From Haematobia irritans (Eukaryota; Arthropoda; Insecta; Diptera; Muscidae), in the NCBI RefSeq assembly GCF_050003625.1, contig NC_134397.1, forward strand, positions 218,860,537 through 218,924,536: a stretch of 64,000 bases of DNA, written 5' to 3'. Positions 11,141 through 24,072 of this stretch are shown piece by piece; within the stretch, counting starts at the first letter, position 1, and each line of letters opens with the position of its first letter. Made by a program: the position numbers and the translations under genes. The notes under the pieces are model-generated. The model searched no databases, was not told the origin of the DNA, and saw nothing but the letters and a program-made list of their open reading frames with translations.

Positions 11141-12379
11141 AAATATCGAAAAGTTTCATAGTGTTTATGAAATTGTTTCATTGGCTAAAATTTAATGGTA
11201 AATTTCATTAATATTTCTGTTTCTTATTTGAATATTGTATCCAAACTGATTTTGCGACTTTAAAATTAAGCTTCTATCTAAAAAGCGTATATATATTTTT
11301 GTAATAGTTTCCTTCAAATAAAAGTCGTGTCATTCTAGGCCATTTTATTATTATTAGATGCATTATTGCATTTTTTATCTTAATAATATTTAGCTCATCT
11401 TCCTCTATTATAATGCAATAGGGATTACTAGTTTGTGGCAATATTTTCTTGACAACAATGATAAAGTTGCCATTTAAGCTTTACACCAAATAAAAACAAA
11501 TGATGTACTTTTCCGTTGTTATGTTGATTTATGTAAATCTAAATTGTAAATACATTTTTTATTGAAGTAAAATTATAAAACGATAAAATAATGCAAATAA
11601 ATAATGAGATGATAGAGTGCAATGTGTTACTTACTATTCGCATAGTTTCCAGTTTATCACAATGTACACAATGACATGGAGATTCTCGTGATGATATAAG
11701 GAGAGAAAAATGGGTTGCAAGAAAGAAAATTCACTAGGTACTAGTAGCTGTGTTCTCTTATTTCATATCTTTTGCGTGATTAAAGATATTTTAACTAAGA
11801 ATTAACTGTATTAATAAATTTCGTCATTGAAGATAAAAAAATTTGAATTCTCCTATTCAGTTTTTAATTTTGCTTCAGGGAACGGGAAGTATTTTGTCAA
11901 TCTCCGAAATCAATTGATTATTATTTGTTTCAATTAAAAAAGTTAATCGAGATAATTAAATCTTTTACAGAATGTTCAAATTCAATTAAAATTTTAATTG
12001 GCAACATTTTGGTGATTTTCTAATATAATTTTTTTGTACGGTTTCTTCTTGAATTATTCGCTATCACACGTTTTTTATTTTTCAAAATGCGCCTGTCATA
12101 TTGTTCCCCCAAGCGTTGAATTTTCAAAAGCATCATTACACCATGAATGATAGTTAAAATAAAATCTATTTTCCCACACAGTTTATATGGCAAACATGTG
12201 AACTAAATCTCTAGATTATTTCATAAAGGGAAATAAATTTTTGCGTACAATACGATACCATAACTTATTCAACATTTTCCATGGTGGACATAAAAAGTTT
12301 TGTTTTCAAAAATGTTTAAAATTTCTTTGTCCATTCCTAATCATCAACGACGATAAGATAATATCCCAATGATATGCTG
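11141..12379. other. AT-rich intergenic DNA
   Basis: No gene recognised. A patch near 11930-12000 (TTCAATTAAAA, AATTGGCAAC) resembles the AT-rich repeat H around 40.3 and 43.1 kb. Confidence 0.4.
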
Positions 12380-14576
12380 TTTTTATACGCTCCATCATAG
12401 GATGGGGGTATATTAACATTGTCATTCCGTTTGTAACACATCGAAATATTGCTCTAAGACCCCATAAAGTATATATATTCTGGGTCGTGGTGAAATTCTG
12501 AGTCGATCTAAGCATGTCCGTCCGTCCGTCCGTCTGTTGAAATCACGCTAACTTCCGAACGAAACAAGCTATCGACTTGAAACTTGGCACAAGTAGTTGT
12601 TATCGATGTAGGTCGGATGGTATTGAAAATGGGCCATATCGGTCCACTTTTACGTATAGCCCCCATATAAAGGGACCCTCAGATTTGGCTTGTGGAGCCT
12701 CTAAGAGAAGCATATTTCATCCGATCCGGCTGAAATTTGGTATATGGTGTTGGTATATGGTCTCTAACAACCATGCAAAAATTGGTTCACATCGGTCCAT
12801 AATTATATATAGGCCCCATATAAACCGATCCCCAGATTTGGCTTGCGGAGCCTAAAAGAGAAGCAAATTTCATCCGATCCGGCTGAAATTTGGTACATGG
12901 TGTTGGTATATGGTCTCTAACAACCGTGCAAAAATTGGTTCACATCGGTCCATAATTATATATAGCCCCCGTATAAACCGATCCCCAGATTTGGCTTGCG
13001 GAGCCAAAGAAACATATTTCATCCGATCCGATTGAAATTTGGTATCTGGTGTTGGTATATGGTCTCTAACAACCATGCAAAAATTGGTCCATATCGCTCC
13101 TTAATTATATATAGCCCCCATATAAACCGATTCCCAGATTTGGCTTGTGGAGCCTCTAAGAGAAGCATATTTCATCCGATCCGGCTGACATTTGGTACAT
13201 GGTGTTGGTATATGGTCTCTAACAATCTTGCAAAAATTGGTCCACATCGGTCCATAATTATATATAGACCCCATATAAACCGATCTCCAGATTTGGCTTG
13301 AGAAGCCTCCAAGAGAAGCAAATTGCATCCGATCCGGCTGAAATTTGGTACATGGTATTGGAATATGGTCTCTAACAACCGTGCAAAAATTGGTCCACAT
13401 CCATATAAACCGATCCCCAGATTTGGGTTACGGAGCCTCAAAGAGAAGCAAATTTCATCCGATCCGCCTGAAATTTGGTACATGATATTGGTATATGGTC
13501 TCTAACAACCATGCAAAAATTGGTCCACATCGGTTCATAATTATATATAGCCCCCATATAAACCGATCCCCAGATTTGGCTTGCAAAGTCTCCAAGAGAA
13601 GCAAATTTCATCCAATCCGGTTGTAATTTGGAACATGGTGTTAGTATATGATCTTTAACAACCGTGCCAGAATTGGTCCATATCGGTCCATAATTATATA
13701 TAGCCCCCATATAAAACGTTCTCCAGATTTGACCTCGGAGCCTCTTGGAGGAGAAAAATTCATCCGATCTGGTTCAAATTAGGAACGTGGTGTTAGTATA
13801 TGGTCGCTAACAACCATACCAAAATTGGTCCAATCACACAAAAATTGGTCCATATCGGTTCATAATCATGGTTGCCACTAGAGCGAAAAATAATCTACCA
13901 AAATTTTATTTCTATAAAAAATTTTGTCAAAATTTTATTTCTAGAGAAAATTTTGTTAAAATTTTATTCGGTTCATAATAAAATTTTCATCATTGTCAAA
14001 ATTGTATTTCTATAGAAAATTTTGTCAAAATTTTATTTCTATAGAAAATTTTGTTCAAATTTTAGTCGGTTCATAATCATGGTTGCCACTCGAGCCAAAA
14101 ATAATCTACCAAGATTTTATTTCTATAGAAAATTTTGTCAAAAGTTTATTTCTATAGAAAATTTTGTAAAAATTTTATTTCTGTAGAAATTTTTGTCAAA
14201 ATTTTCTTTCTATAGAAAATTTTGTCAAAATTTTTATTTCTATAGAAAATTTTGTGAAAATTTTAATTCTATAAAAAATTTTGTTGAAATTTTATTTCTG
14301 TAGAAAATTTTGTCAAAATTTTATGTCTACTTTGTCAAACTGAATTATATACGTATTGGATCGATCTTTTTTGATTTAATATATACCACGTATGGACTTA
14401 CATACAATTTAGAAGATGGTGTTAGGAGGTTTTAAGATACCTTGCCATCGGCAAGCGTTACCGCAACTTAAGTAATTCGATTGTGGATGGCAGTGTTTAG
14501 AAGAAGTTTCTACGAAATCCATGATGGAGGGTACATAAGCTTCGGCCTGGCCGAACTTACGGCCGTATATACTTGT
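12380..14576 (-). mobile_element. HINE family A, copy 1 (full length, reversed)
   Basis: The 3' end lies at the left: TTTTTATACGCTCCATCATA, a TATAAAGTATATATATTCTG core, then CCGTCCGTCCGTCCGTC. About eight internal units follow (CCCCATATAAACCGATCCCC), most spaced 149-153 bp. A 29-bp satellite block sits at 13893-14340, and the 5' end (TTCGGCCTGGCCGAACTTAC then GTATATACTTGTT) lies at the right. The TA and GTCY proto-microsatellites flanking a conserved core match mini-me/DINE-1 elements of flies. Non-coding. Confidence 0.8.
13893..14340 (+). repeat. 29-bp satellite array 2, inside HINE-A copy 1
   Basis: About 14 units of the same 29-bp repeat, split by two HINE pieces that both contain TCATAATCATGGTTGCCACT. 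This is the same arrangement as at 42.5 kb. Confidence 0.85.
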
Positions 14577-14668
14577 TTTTTTTTTTCATCCTACAATTGT
14601 TAGCACTGGATCATGTGCGGAACCTATATTAGTATGTACTAGTATTTAATAATAAAAAAATACTACGT

Positions 14669-14713
14669 TCAGTCCAGGCCGAATCTTAAATACCCACCAC
14701 CATGAATCACATA
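14669..14713 (+). repeat. HINE family B 5' end fragment interrupted by a Tc1 element
   Basis: Matches the family B start (CCGAATCTTAAATACCCACC then ACCATGAA). Continuation is faintly visible after the Tc1 element at about 16770-16860 (AGCCATTTTTGTTTGAATTC). Confidence 0.55.
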
Positions 14714-15110
14714 CAGTTGTGCTCAAAATAATAGTAGTGCTGTGCTGAATTTTTTTTTCTGCTTCTTCTATTCCTTCCACTAAAGGTTTATTTTATCTTT
14801 GTTTTTTACTATATCATTGTTTGGAGTGTGCATAATAAAAAAGTACCGTTGGTTTAACTTCTGATGCTATTGTTGTTGTAAAAAAATCGACATAAGAAGA
14901 ATCCCTTTGCAAGCTCCAAAACAAATAAAAGGGTTATAAGCTAGCTTACAAACAATTAAAAGACGAAAATAATTTAGTCCAAGAAAAGTCACTCACCTTT
15001 CAAAAAAAAAAAAAAACATGTATCGAAAAGAATAAAGTATGTCCAAGAGGATTTCCATTGGTCAGTACAGAAATGGAGGAACATTCCCCAGTACAGAAAT
15101 GGAGGAACAT

Positions 15111-15240
15111 TGGATGGATGAGTCAAAAATGGTGCTTTATGATTGAAGAGGATCCCGTCTATATGTTCGGCAACCTAAAAACACTGAGTACAGTACCAAT
15201 TTTACGACAAAAACTGTAAATCACGATGGTGCTTTAATTT
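15111..15240 (+). pseudogene. Tc1-family transposase fragment (broken)
   Basis: Reads WMDESKMVLYD, then an in-frame TGA, then RGSRLYVRQPKNTEYSTNF and TTKTVNHDG. This matches the Tc1 DDE domain around the first catalytic Asp (xDES motif) through the basic RRPKN-like stretch. Upstream, a 23-bp segment (CAGTACAGAAATGGAGGAAC-ATT) is directly duplicated at 15063-15085 and 15089-15111. The second and third catalytic regions are absent, so this is a non-functional fossil. Confidence 0.7.
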
Positions 15241-15669
15241 ATTTGCTACACAGATAATACATATTGGTTGTGATGACCGAATTTGTTGCCAACCTCCTTT
15301 TGGCAGTTACAGCAACTATCTGCTGGCAGTTGTGATACCCGATAAATTCGGTCGACTCAATCGAATTATGGGAAATCCAACCAATACCATATATGGAGTT
15401 GGTTGTACTAGACGATGTAATTGGTCGTTACTCCCTTCTTATTTGGTTGTATCACCCAACTTCATTAGCACCTTAACCGAATTGAAAATACATTTTTCCT
15501 CAAAATATTGTATTTTACATTTTTAAATGATAGAAAGGTACATAAAATCACAATATGCCTAAATACAATACATTGATAACAATTTAACAAAAATTGTCAC
15601 CTTTAAAAGTACCCGCCAGCTTGGATTGTTGAATTGACAGGCAATGGGAGTTAAATCTCTGGGACTCTA

Positions 15670-15888
15670 ACGGCCATTTTCATGTAGCTCCGTTAGGCTT
15701 TAGCTGTCAGTTAACAGAAAGAAAAATGGAAATATCTTTTCTCCGGTTAACTTTAACTGAAAAATTTTCAACAGTTAAGTTTCTAACTGGCATTTGGAAT
15801 ATATACGCAAAATGACAGATATGTAGATATCACGGTTTAAAAGTTCGTTAGCTAACGTAGCACTAACGGAGCTTTATGAAAATGGGGG
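15670..15888. mobile_element. MITE family E, copy 1
   Basis: Inverted ends ACGGCCATTTTCATGTAGCT and AGCTTTATGAAAATGG(GG), 219 bp, no ORF. The second copy is at 20246-20465. Internal CTCCGGTTAACTTTAACTG is shared by both. Confidence 0.72.
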
Positions 15889-16934
15889 TTAGTACATTAG
15901 CACTTTTATAAATGGAGTCCAAACTGAGCACATAGCATAAAAATGGGCCAACATAGCTTGCCTAAAAACACAACAAATTAGAAAATTAGTGTGGAGTTTT
16001 AAAAATTTAATAAGAATCTACTCTACATGGTCACTTCCTTTGGGGTTTCATAAATAAAATATAGACGTGGAGATGGATTTTTCCATTAGAGGCCCTTTAA
16101 AGTCGTTGCATGATTTATACTTTTGCCCTTTAACACAAGAAAATTTGTTCCACATCTAATACTTTATATAACTCGATCTCCATTTGATCCCAAACAATTG
16201 AAGTTGCGCACTGTTTATCTGACTCGTAGCATTGAGTATCCTGACCGAGGATTTTAATAAACTTAGAGACGGCTGAAAAATATTCAGTTTTCAGTGGTTT
16301 TTATATTAAATTAAACAAAACACGTTTTCCTTCCACATTGAATAATTGATAATAACAATATTGACATTTAAAAATATTTCCAACGGAATTCGGCTGTGAC
16401 TATCAATTGTATGTGCTGAATAATAAATGACGGTTATGAAGGTTTTATAAGGTAGGTTGTGCGTATAGAATTCGATCAAAATTTTTGAAGAGGGAGGCAA
16501 TTAGTTCAGACAACCATTTGACTTGTATTTCAAACAACAATCTATAAAAATAAGCTACAAAAGGTAGAAGGAACCATATAATGGTTGTAAATAAAGTAAA
16601 TAAATTGACGCAACTGTGATTTCATTCTAAATGCAGAATTTTCATTACAACAATCGATTTTCAACCAATATCTTCTCTGTGTGTACTACTATTATTTTGA
16701 GCGCAGCTGTACAAATAATTTCCTTAGAGAAAATCTTGTAACAGAGTACATGATAATATATAGAATATCAGTTGAATATGATGAAACATACACCCTCCGG
16801 AAGATCGGTACAAATAGTAGGAGCCATTTTTGTTTGAATTCCCGAGGAATCTTAAATTTCTCGTCTAATCGTCAATTCGGAGATCGGGGTATAAGGGGGC
16901 AATGCCACAATAAAACCCAGTATCCACTCCATTT

Positions 16935-17068
16935 CCCAGCAAAAAATGCATCTCCAAAAAATAAGTGAAAATGTTCTTTTTGGATCCGGAAGTGGTAAGC
17001 GGGAAATTGGCGCAGAAGCGATAAATTTAACATAGACTTGCTATAGGACGGATGTCCACAAGGGATGG
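16935..17068 (+). repeat. interspersed repeat K, copy 1
   Basis: Shares CCCAGCAAAAAA, GGATCCGGAAGTGGT, TTGGCGCAGAAGCGAT and AGGACGGATGTCCAC with 36559-36665. Probably the terminal part of an unidentified transposon. Confidence 0.5.
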
Positions 17069-17324
17069 CTAATACAATTTTAAAGAAAGTACAAAAAAGG
17101 TATTTTTTTGAGCGAAAAAGTACTTTTCACTAGATTTCAACAAAAATTCCATTGGAAGATTATTGTCAAGAGCTCCTTTAGACTGAATAAAAAAAAAAAT
17201 AAAATTTTGTTTGTCAACTCACTTTTAAATATTTTTTTTAGTTTTTTATCCGCTTGGAAAGACTACCGCAGTATTGTAATCACGGTTGCCACAGTTCATA
17301 AATTTTCTGTAGATAAATAAAAAT

Positions 17325-17822
17325 ACATTTTTGACAAAATTTTCTAAAGAAATAAATTTTTGACAAAATTTTCTATAGAAATAAAATTTTGACAAAATTT
17401 TCTATAGAAATAAAATTTTGAAAAAATTTTGACAAAGTTTTCTATATAAAAAATTTTGACGAAATTTTCTATAGAAATAATTTTTTGACAAAATTTTCTA
17501 TAGAAATAACATTTTGACAAAATTTTGTATAGAAATAAAATTTTGACAAAATTTTTTATAGAAATAAAATTTTGACAAAATTTTCTATAAAAATAAAATT
17601 TTGACAAAATTTTCTATAGAAATAAAATTTTGATAAAATTTTCTATATAAATAAAATTTTGACAAACTTTTCTATAAAAATAAAATTTTGACAAAATTTT
17701 CTATAGAAATAAAATTTTGATAAAATTTTCTATAGAAATAAAATTTTGGCAAAATTTTCTATAGAAATAAAATTTTGGCAAAATTTTCTATAGAAATAAA
17801 ATGCTGACAAAATTTTCCAAAA
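17325..17822 (-). repeat. 29-bp satellite array 3 (reverse orientation)
   Basis: About 16 units reading TTGACAAAATTTTCTATAGA on the plus strand, the reverse of array 1. The array resumes at 18563-18625 after an inserted HINE-A. Confidence 0.88.
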
Positions 17823-17826
17823 GAAA

Positions 17827-18562
17827 AACAAGTATATACGGCCGTAAGTTCGGCCAGGACGAATCTTATATACCCTCCACCATGGATTGAGTAGAAACTT
17901 CGACGAAAGACTGTCATCCACAAATTTCAACTCACATGGTTGTTAAATATCATATACTACACCACGTACCAAATTTCAACCAGATCGGATGAATTTTGCT
18001 TCTCCAAAAGGCACCGGAGGTCAAATCTGGGGAACGGTTTATATGGGAGCTATATATTATTATGGACTGATAGGAACCAATTCCTGCATGGTTGTTGGAT
18101 ACCCTATACTAACATCACGTACCAAATGTCAACCGAATGGGAAGAATTTTGCTCTTCCAAGGTGCTCCGGAGGTCAAATCTGGGGATCGGTTTATATGAG
18201 GCCTATATATAATTATGGACCGATATCGACCAATTTTTGCATCGGTGTTTGAGGCCATATATTAACATCACGTACCAAATTTCAACTGAATCAGATAAAT
18301 TTTGGTCTTCCAAGAGCTCCGGAGGTCAAATCTGGTGATCGGTTTATATGGGGGCTATATTATTATGGCTTGTTTCGTTCGGAAGTTAGCGTGATTTCAA
18401 CAGACGGACGGACGGACGGACGGACATGCACAAATCGACTCAGAATTTCACCACGACCCAGAATATATATACTTTATGGGGTCTTAGAGCAATATTTCGA
18501 TGTGTTTCAAACGGAATGACAAAGTTAATATACCCCCCATCCTATGGTGGAGGGTATAAAAA
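17827..18562 (+). mobile_element. HINE family A, copy 2 (short)
   Basis: Starts AACAAGTATATACGGCCGTA and ends CCTATGGTGGAGGGTATAAA. About three internal 153-bp units precede the GACGGACGGACGGACGG block and the TATATATACTTTATGGGG core. It interrupts the 29-bp satellite. Confidence 0.82.
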
Positions 18563-18639
18563 TGACAAAATTTTCTGTAAAAACTAAAATTTTAACAAAA
18601 CTTTCTGAAGAAATAAATTTTTCCAAAATAATATTTTTT

Positions 18640-19087
18640 TGGGTAGTTTTTGATAAGGTTTTCTCTAAATCGTTTTCTGTTGTTATTTTTGGTTTCTTTC
18701 TTTAATCATTGTTGTTAAAACCATGCATTGACTAAACTACAAGTGTAGCTTAACCAACAGAGGAAAATAATGTTTGTCAAATTTATTTGGGCAAAGCCCT
18801 ATAGACTGCAAGATGGTTGGATGGTCGCACGTTTCGGAATTACCACATTCCTCATCAGCATCCTCTACTTGCAGCAAAACTATCAACCAATTATCAGAAT
18901 AAATTCAGGCAGTTCACTAAACCCAAAAGTGAACCACACATGAACCTTCCGAAAAAAGGGTTTACACGATAGCCGGCTTATGCCGAAATAAATTCGTACA
19001 AATATATTTCTTTTCCTTTGCCACCGTCAAATCATCGATGTGAGTACAGTCGGCTGGGTTTATTTTGAGCGTGCTTCCTCTTTTTTT
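18640..19087 (-). repeat. interspersed repeat R, copy 2
   Basis: Reverse-strand match to 8790-9115, with an additional middle block absent there (near 18830: TGGTCGCACGTTTCGGAAT; 18930: AAAGTGAACCACAC). It directly abuts a truncated mariner transposase, whose frame runs on into it. Confidence 0.55.
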
Positions 19088-19719
19088 CAATATATACAGA
19101 GCCCCGTTAACCGTTTCTGGGTGACCCTCCACATCTTCGAAAAAATATGGACCGATAATTTTATCAGCCATAACACCGCACAAAACAGTACATCTGGCGG
19201 GGTGTAATTCACGCTGATTTAATGCCCTAGGACTGTGAGTGCCCCAAAATCTACAATTTTGTTTGTTTACATAGCCATTTAAGTGAAAATGAGCTTCATC
19301 GCTCATTATAAGATTGTTTAAAAAGTTACCATTTTCTCTGGCTATTTGACTAAAACGAATAGCATATTGCAGGCGTGCATGATGGTCCCGCTTCAAAATT
19401 CTTTGCAGGGATGTTCTGGAGATTCCCAATTGAGTACAACGACGACGAGGAGAGACAGATGGATCTTCGTTTACACTCTGGCGTACAGCCTCCACAACTG
19501 CTTCATTGCGCACAGATCCACCTCTTCATCTTCCTGGAAGATCTGACACTCTTCAATGTTCATTAAAACGGGAAACTAAGCTCCTATTCATGTTGTGACT
19601 GGGTGCTGTTCGGACATTAAAATGACGACGATAATTTCGTTGAGTTGTAATAATTGACCTTCCAGAAGAATAAAAAATTGATTGATTTTGACGCGTTGCT
19701 GCACATCATATGTAGCCAT
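19088..19719 (-). pseudogene. mariner/Tc1-superfamily transposase, truncated and frameshifted
   Basis: Start MATYDVQQRVKI at 19719. Then, after a frameshift, come a helix-turn-helix region (VRQSVNEDPSVSPRRR, LGISRTSLQRILKRD) and the catalytic start MSDEAHFHLNGYVNKQNCRF with IIGPYFFEDVEGHPETVNG. The frame is lost between about 19540 and 19690, and the protein stops after the first catalytic Asp; the C-terminal half with the other two acidic residues is replaced by repeat R. This is the group often labelled 'Tc3-like transposase' in insect genomes (recalled). Not functional. Confidence 0.78.
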
Positions 19720-19877
19720 GATTTATCCCCAAAAACCAGTAAATAACCTGCAAAAGACAAAAAAAAAATATTAAAAACAAAAAAGATATAACTATTTTTA
19801 ATCCTTCAGTCTTTTTTTGGCCACCTGCCCAAAAAATCACTTCGTTCAAAATTTCAGGCGACCCGGAGAAATTAATA

Positions 19878-19920
19878 TCTAAGTGAGCCTGATACATCGG
19901 GCTGCCACCTAACCTAACCT
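19878..19920 (+). mobile_element. SINE 3' tail fragment
   Basis: TCTAAGTGAGCCTGATACAT ... CACCTAACCTAACCT equals the last ~43 bp of SINE copy 1. Confidence 0.75.
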
Positions 19921-19928
19921 ACTACAGT

Positions 19929-20858
19929 CAGTGGTGCCAACTTAAAATCGTCAATTTTTAAAATATTTTTCGTCGAAATCGTCAACTCGTCACATAAAAT
20001 TCGTCGAAAAATCGTCACCCATGAAATAGTCGAAAACAACGATTTGGGAGGAAAATAAACGTTTTATTCAAAATAAAAGCATTGCAAAAGCACTTTTAAT
20101 TCACTTTTATTATATTCTTCAAACGAATTTAAATAATTTATAGTTGATCATGTATAATTTTTATTATTATTACAATTTATTTAGCATAACTTGGCTTATC
20201 GATTATGAATAAAGTTAATTAAACTAAATTGAGTTTATTACATTCACGGCCATTTTCATGTAGCTGCGTTAGGCTTTAACTGCCAGTTAAAAGAGAGTAA
20301 ATTGCAAATATCTTCTCTCCGGTTAACTTAAACTGAAAAATTTTCGTCAGTTAAGTTCCTAACTGGCCTATGGAATATAAAGGCAAGATGGCAGCTTCGT
20401 CTATAATACGGTTTAAAAGTTGGTTAATTAACGGAACACTAACGGAGCTTTATGAAAATGGCCGTCAGAATTATTTAGCTTTAAGTAGTTTTTGGACACA
20501 AGAATATCTTGTAAATTTTAAGTTTCAAAGGAATTCCGAATTTTAGTTTTATTTATATTGATTGCTTTGAAAATTATTTCTACATTGGAGACGAATGTGA
20601 CTGACAGCAAGCTAGATACAAATTGCCATAGTATTGAGATTAAAAAAATGCTTGTTTACAGTACAACTTATGAAAAATCGCCAACTTATAACTAAGTTAC
20701 TTTAAAAAATCGTCAAATTGTCATAACAATTTTTAAAATGAAACACTTGAGTTGAACATTTTCAAAAATCGTCAACTCATAACTACGTTGGTTAAAATCG
20801 TCGTCAAATCGTCACAGGTCAAATTTGCCATCAAAAATCGTCAAAGTTGGTACCGCTG
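19929..20858. mobile_element. non-autonomous hAT-type element with 8-bp duplication
   Basis: 930 bp. Ends CAGTGGTGCCAACTT and AAGTTGGTACCGCTG are inverted repeats (13 of 15 match). The 8-bp target duplication ACTACAGT is exact at 19921-19928 and 20859-20866. The interior near both ends repeats ATCGTCAA-type motifs; there is no transposase. MITE E copy 2 lies inside. Confidence 0.88.
20246..20465. mobile_element. MITE family E, copy 2 (nested in hAT element)
   Basis: 220 bp with inverted ends ACGGCCATTTTCATGTAGCT / GAGCTTTATGAAAATGGCCG. It matches the copy at 15670-15888 along its length. Confidence 0.78.
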
Positions 20859-21770
20859 ACTACAGTTGTTCGATATGCTGAGTGTCCAAGTGTGAGAGGT
20901 TACACTGTATATATTCTATATGATCTGAAATCGAAATACTATTATACTCCCTATACTTTGATGTTGGGTATAATAATTGATAAAAGTAATTGAAATTGTT
21001 AAACAAGAATAAATTTCGAAATATGATATAGAAAAATGATTGTGTGCATACGCTGAAAGACCAACGCCAACGGACGATAAAGTATTTGCTGGTGTTATTC
21101 AAAATGTCGTTTTTTAGATATAAAAGTTGAAAAATCTAGAGAATTTTTATACGCTGCGCCACACTGTGGAACAGGGTATTATAAGTTAGTGCATATGTTT
21201 GCAACACCCAGATGGAGATGAGATAGACACATGGTGTCTTTGGCAAAAATGCTCAGGTTGGGCTCCTGAGTCGATCAAGTCCATGTAGGTCTGTCCGTGA
21301 ACACATTTTTGTAATCAAAGTCTAGGTCACAGTTTTAGTCCAATCGACTTCAAATTTGGCACAAGTATGTATTTTGGCTCAGAATAGAACCCTATTGATT
21401 TTGGAAGAAATCGGTTAAGATTTAGATATAGCTCCCATATATATATTTCGCCCGATATGGACTTATATGGCCACAGAAGCCAGAGTTTTACCCCAATTTG
21501 GTTGAAAATTTGCACTAGGAGTACAATTAGTAGTGTAGTCAAGTGTGCCAAATTTTATTGAAATCGGTTCAGATTTAGATATAGCTCCCATATATATCTT
21601 TCGCCCGATATGGACTAATACGGTCCCAGAAGTCAGACTTTCACCCCGAAAAGTTGTAAAAATGACTCTAATTTTCCTAAACTTGTAATACATATATATC
21701 GAGCGATAAGTCATAAATAAACTTTTGCGAAGTTTCCTTAAAATTGCTTCAAATTTAAATGTTTCCCATA

Positions 21771-22962
21771 TTTTTATACCCTGCGCCACACTGTGGAACA
21801 GGGTATTATAAGTTAGTGCATATGTTTGCAACATCCAGAAGGAGACGAGATAGACACATGGTGTCTTTGGGTGGGCTCCTGAGTCGATCTAGCCATGTCC
21901 GTCTGTCCGTGAACACATTTTTGTAATCAAAGTCTAGGTCGCAGTTTTAGTCCAATCGACTTCAAATTTGGCACAAGTATGTGTTTTGGCTCAGAATAGA
22001 TAACCTATTGATTTTGGAAGAAATCGGTTCAGATTTAGATATAGCTCCCATATATATATTTCGCCCGATATGAACTTATATGGCCCCAGAAGCCAGAGTT
22101 TTACCCCAATTTGGTTGAAAATTTGCACTAGGAGTACAATTAGTAGTGTAGTCAAGTGTGCCAAATTTTATTGAAATCGGTTCAGATTTAGATATAGCTC
22201 CCATATAAATCGTTCTCCCGATTTACACTCATATGACCACAGTGGCCAATCTTTTACTCCGATTTAATTGAAATTTTGCACAGGGAGTAGAATTAGCATT
22301 GTAGCTATGCGTGCCAAATTTGGTTGAAATCGGTTCAGATTTAGATATATCTCCCATATATAGCTTTCGCCCGATTTACACTCATATGACCACAGAGGCA
22401 AATTTTTAACTCCGATTTAGTTGAAATTTTGCACAGGGAGTAGAATTAGCATTGTTGCTATGCGTGCCAAATTTGGTTGAAATCGGTTCTGATTTAGATA
22501 TAGCTCGCATATATATGTTCTTCTGATTTCGACAAAAATGGTCAAAATACCAATATTTTCCTTGTAAAATCGCCACTTCTTAGTCGAAAAGTTGTAAAAA
22601 TGACTCTAATTTTCCTAAACTTCTAATACATATATATCGAGTGATAAATCATAAATAAATTTTTGCGAAGTTTCCTTAAAATTGCTTCAGATTTAAATGT
22701 TTCCCATATTTTTTTTTACTAAAATTGTATTCCATCCTAGTGCATTAGCAGACTTAAATGTTGAGTCTATAAATTTTGTAGAAGTCTATCAAATTCTGTC
22801 CAGATCGAGTGATACTTAAATGTATGTATTTGGGACAAACCTTTATATATAGCCCCCAACACAGTTGACGGATGTGATATGGTATCGAAAATTTAGATCT
22901 ACAAAGTGGTGCAGGGTATAATATAGTCGGCCCCGCCCGACTTTAGACTTTCTTACTTGTTT
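21771..22962 (-). mobile_element. HINE family C, copy 2 (nested or head-to-tail dimer)
   Basis: Complete: TTTTTATACCCTGCGCCACA at the left; ~153-bp internal units around 22020-22510; CGGCCCCGCCCGACTTTAGA and CTTACTTG at the right. Confidence 0.78.
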
Positions 22963-23099
22963 TTTTCTAAAATTGTGTTCCACCCTAGTGCATTAGCCAA
23001 CTTAAATTTTGAGTCTATAGATTTTGTAAAAGTCTATCAAATTCTGTCCAAATCGAGTGATATTTAAATTTATGTATTTGGGACAAACCTTTGTACATA

Positions 23100-24072
23100 C
23101 ACGGATGAAAAAGGCTGTTTTCATATGTTTGGCTATAAACATTATATGTTTGGAACACAAATTTTTAAACACAATATTTTTGAGTGCAAGCATATAATGT
23201 TCATAAACTAGCATAACATGTTTGGGACCTATATGTTAATATGTTTGAACATATTATGTTTGGGACATAAAATGTTTGTAAATATAATATGCTTGGATGC
23301 AAACATATATTAATTTAGAAATAGCCTATAAACATATATGTGTTTAGTAGCTTGGAGCGCCATTTAACAGGGAGCGATATTGAATTAAGTTGGTGGTTGT
23401 TGCTTGTTATTACAAAATTAACATTTTATTTTTCCTGGGCAATTGATCAGCTACTTCTTTGATCCTTACAAACTGTGTGGTCCGCTGTTCGAATCCCCGT
23501 CCGGCAAAAGGTAAAATTAAAATAAAAAAAAAAATCATACAATTGAATAATTTCTTCTACAATGTTTGTATTACAGAAAAAGGTGCTAAGAACTAAAAAA
23601 TCTCGTGGAAGTGAGAAAGATGTGGGGGAATATACAATTGGGCAGAAACAAAATTTTGAGCATTCGGGTCGAAAACCTATGTTGTTAGCACCTATATTAC
23701 CTGTTTATTTTCATAATTCATTATGATTGTAAATATATAAATAAATAAAATTTTGAGCACAATATTGTTTGGGAGAATTTTTTTAAGCATATAATATTTT
23801 TGGGTGCAAAATGCTTCCAAACATATTATATGTTCACATAATAACATATTGTTTTTTGGAAGACAACATTATTGAATTTGGATGCAAAAATACAAAATGT
23901 TTGGAACTTAGACTACCCAAACATATATTGTTTAGACTAATATGCTTTCAAACATATTATATATTGGAAGAGATCAAACATATAAATGTTTGGACAATAG
24001 CCAAAAATGTATATGCTTGAAGCAAAATATGTTTGGGAGTATATGTTACAGAAGCGATTTTTTGTGAGCGTG
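23100..24072 (+). mobile_element. TA-duplicating MITE family F, copy 1
   Basis: 973 bp, ends CACGGATGAAAAAGGC / GCGATTTTTTGTGAGCGTG, TA at 23098-23099 and 24073-24074. The interior is rich in ATATGTTTGGAACA-type motifs in both orientations. Near 23480 it contains a tRNA-like box B: CCGCTGTTCGAATCCCCGTC. Other copies: 25724-26621 and 31515-32490. Confidence 0.82.

Larger units (their letters stand above)
14714..16709 (+). mobile_element. Tc1-like transposon remnant with TA duplication
   Basis: Left end CAGTTGTGCTCAAAATAATA and right end TACTATTATTTTGAGCGCAG-CTG are inverted repeats about 26 bp long. TA occurs at 14712-14713 and 16710-16711. The interior holds a broken transposase piece (15111-15240), a MITE (15670-15888) and sequence I cannot assign (15241-15669, 15889-16650). 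The element sits in a HINE-B copy. Confidence 0.72.

Noticed and set aside
12600..13720. regular repeats considered as a CRISPR-like array
   Set aside because: Direct tandem units of ~150 bp without unique spacers, in an animal genome; explained by the HINE.
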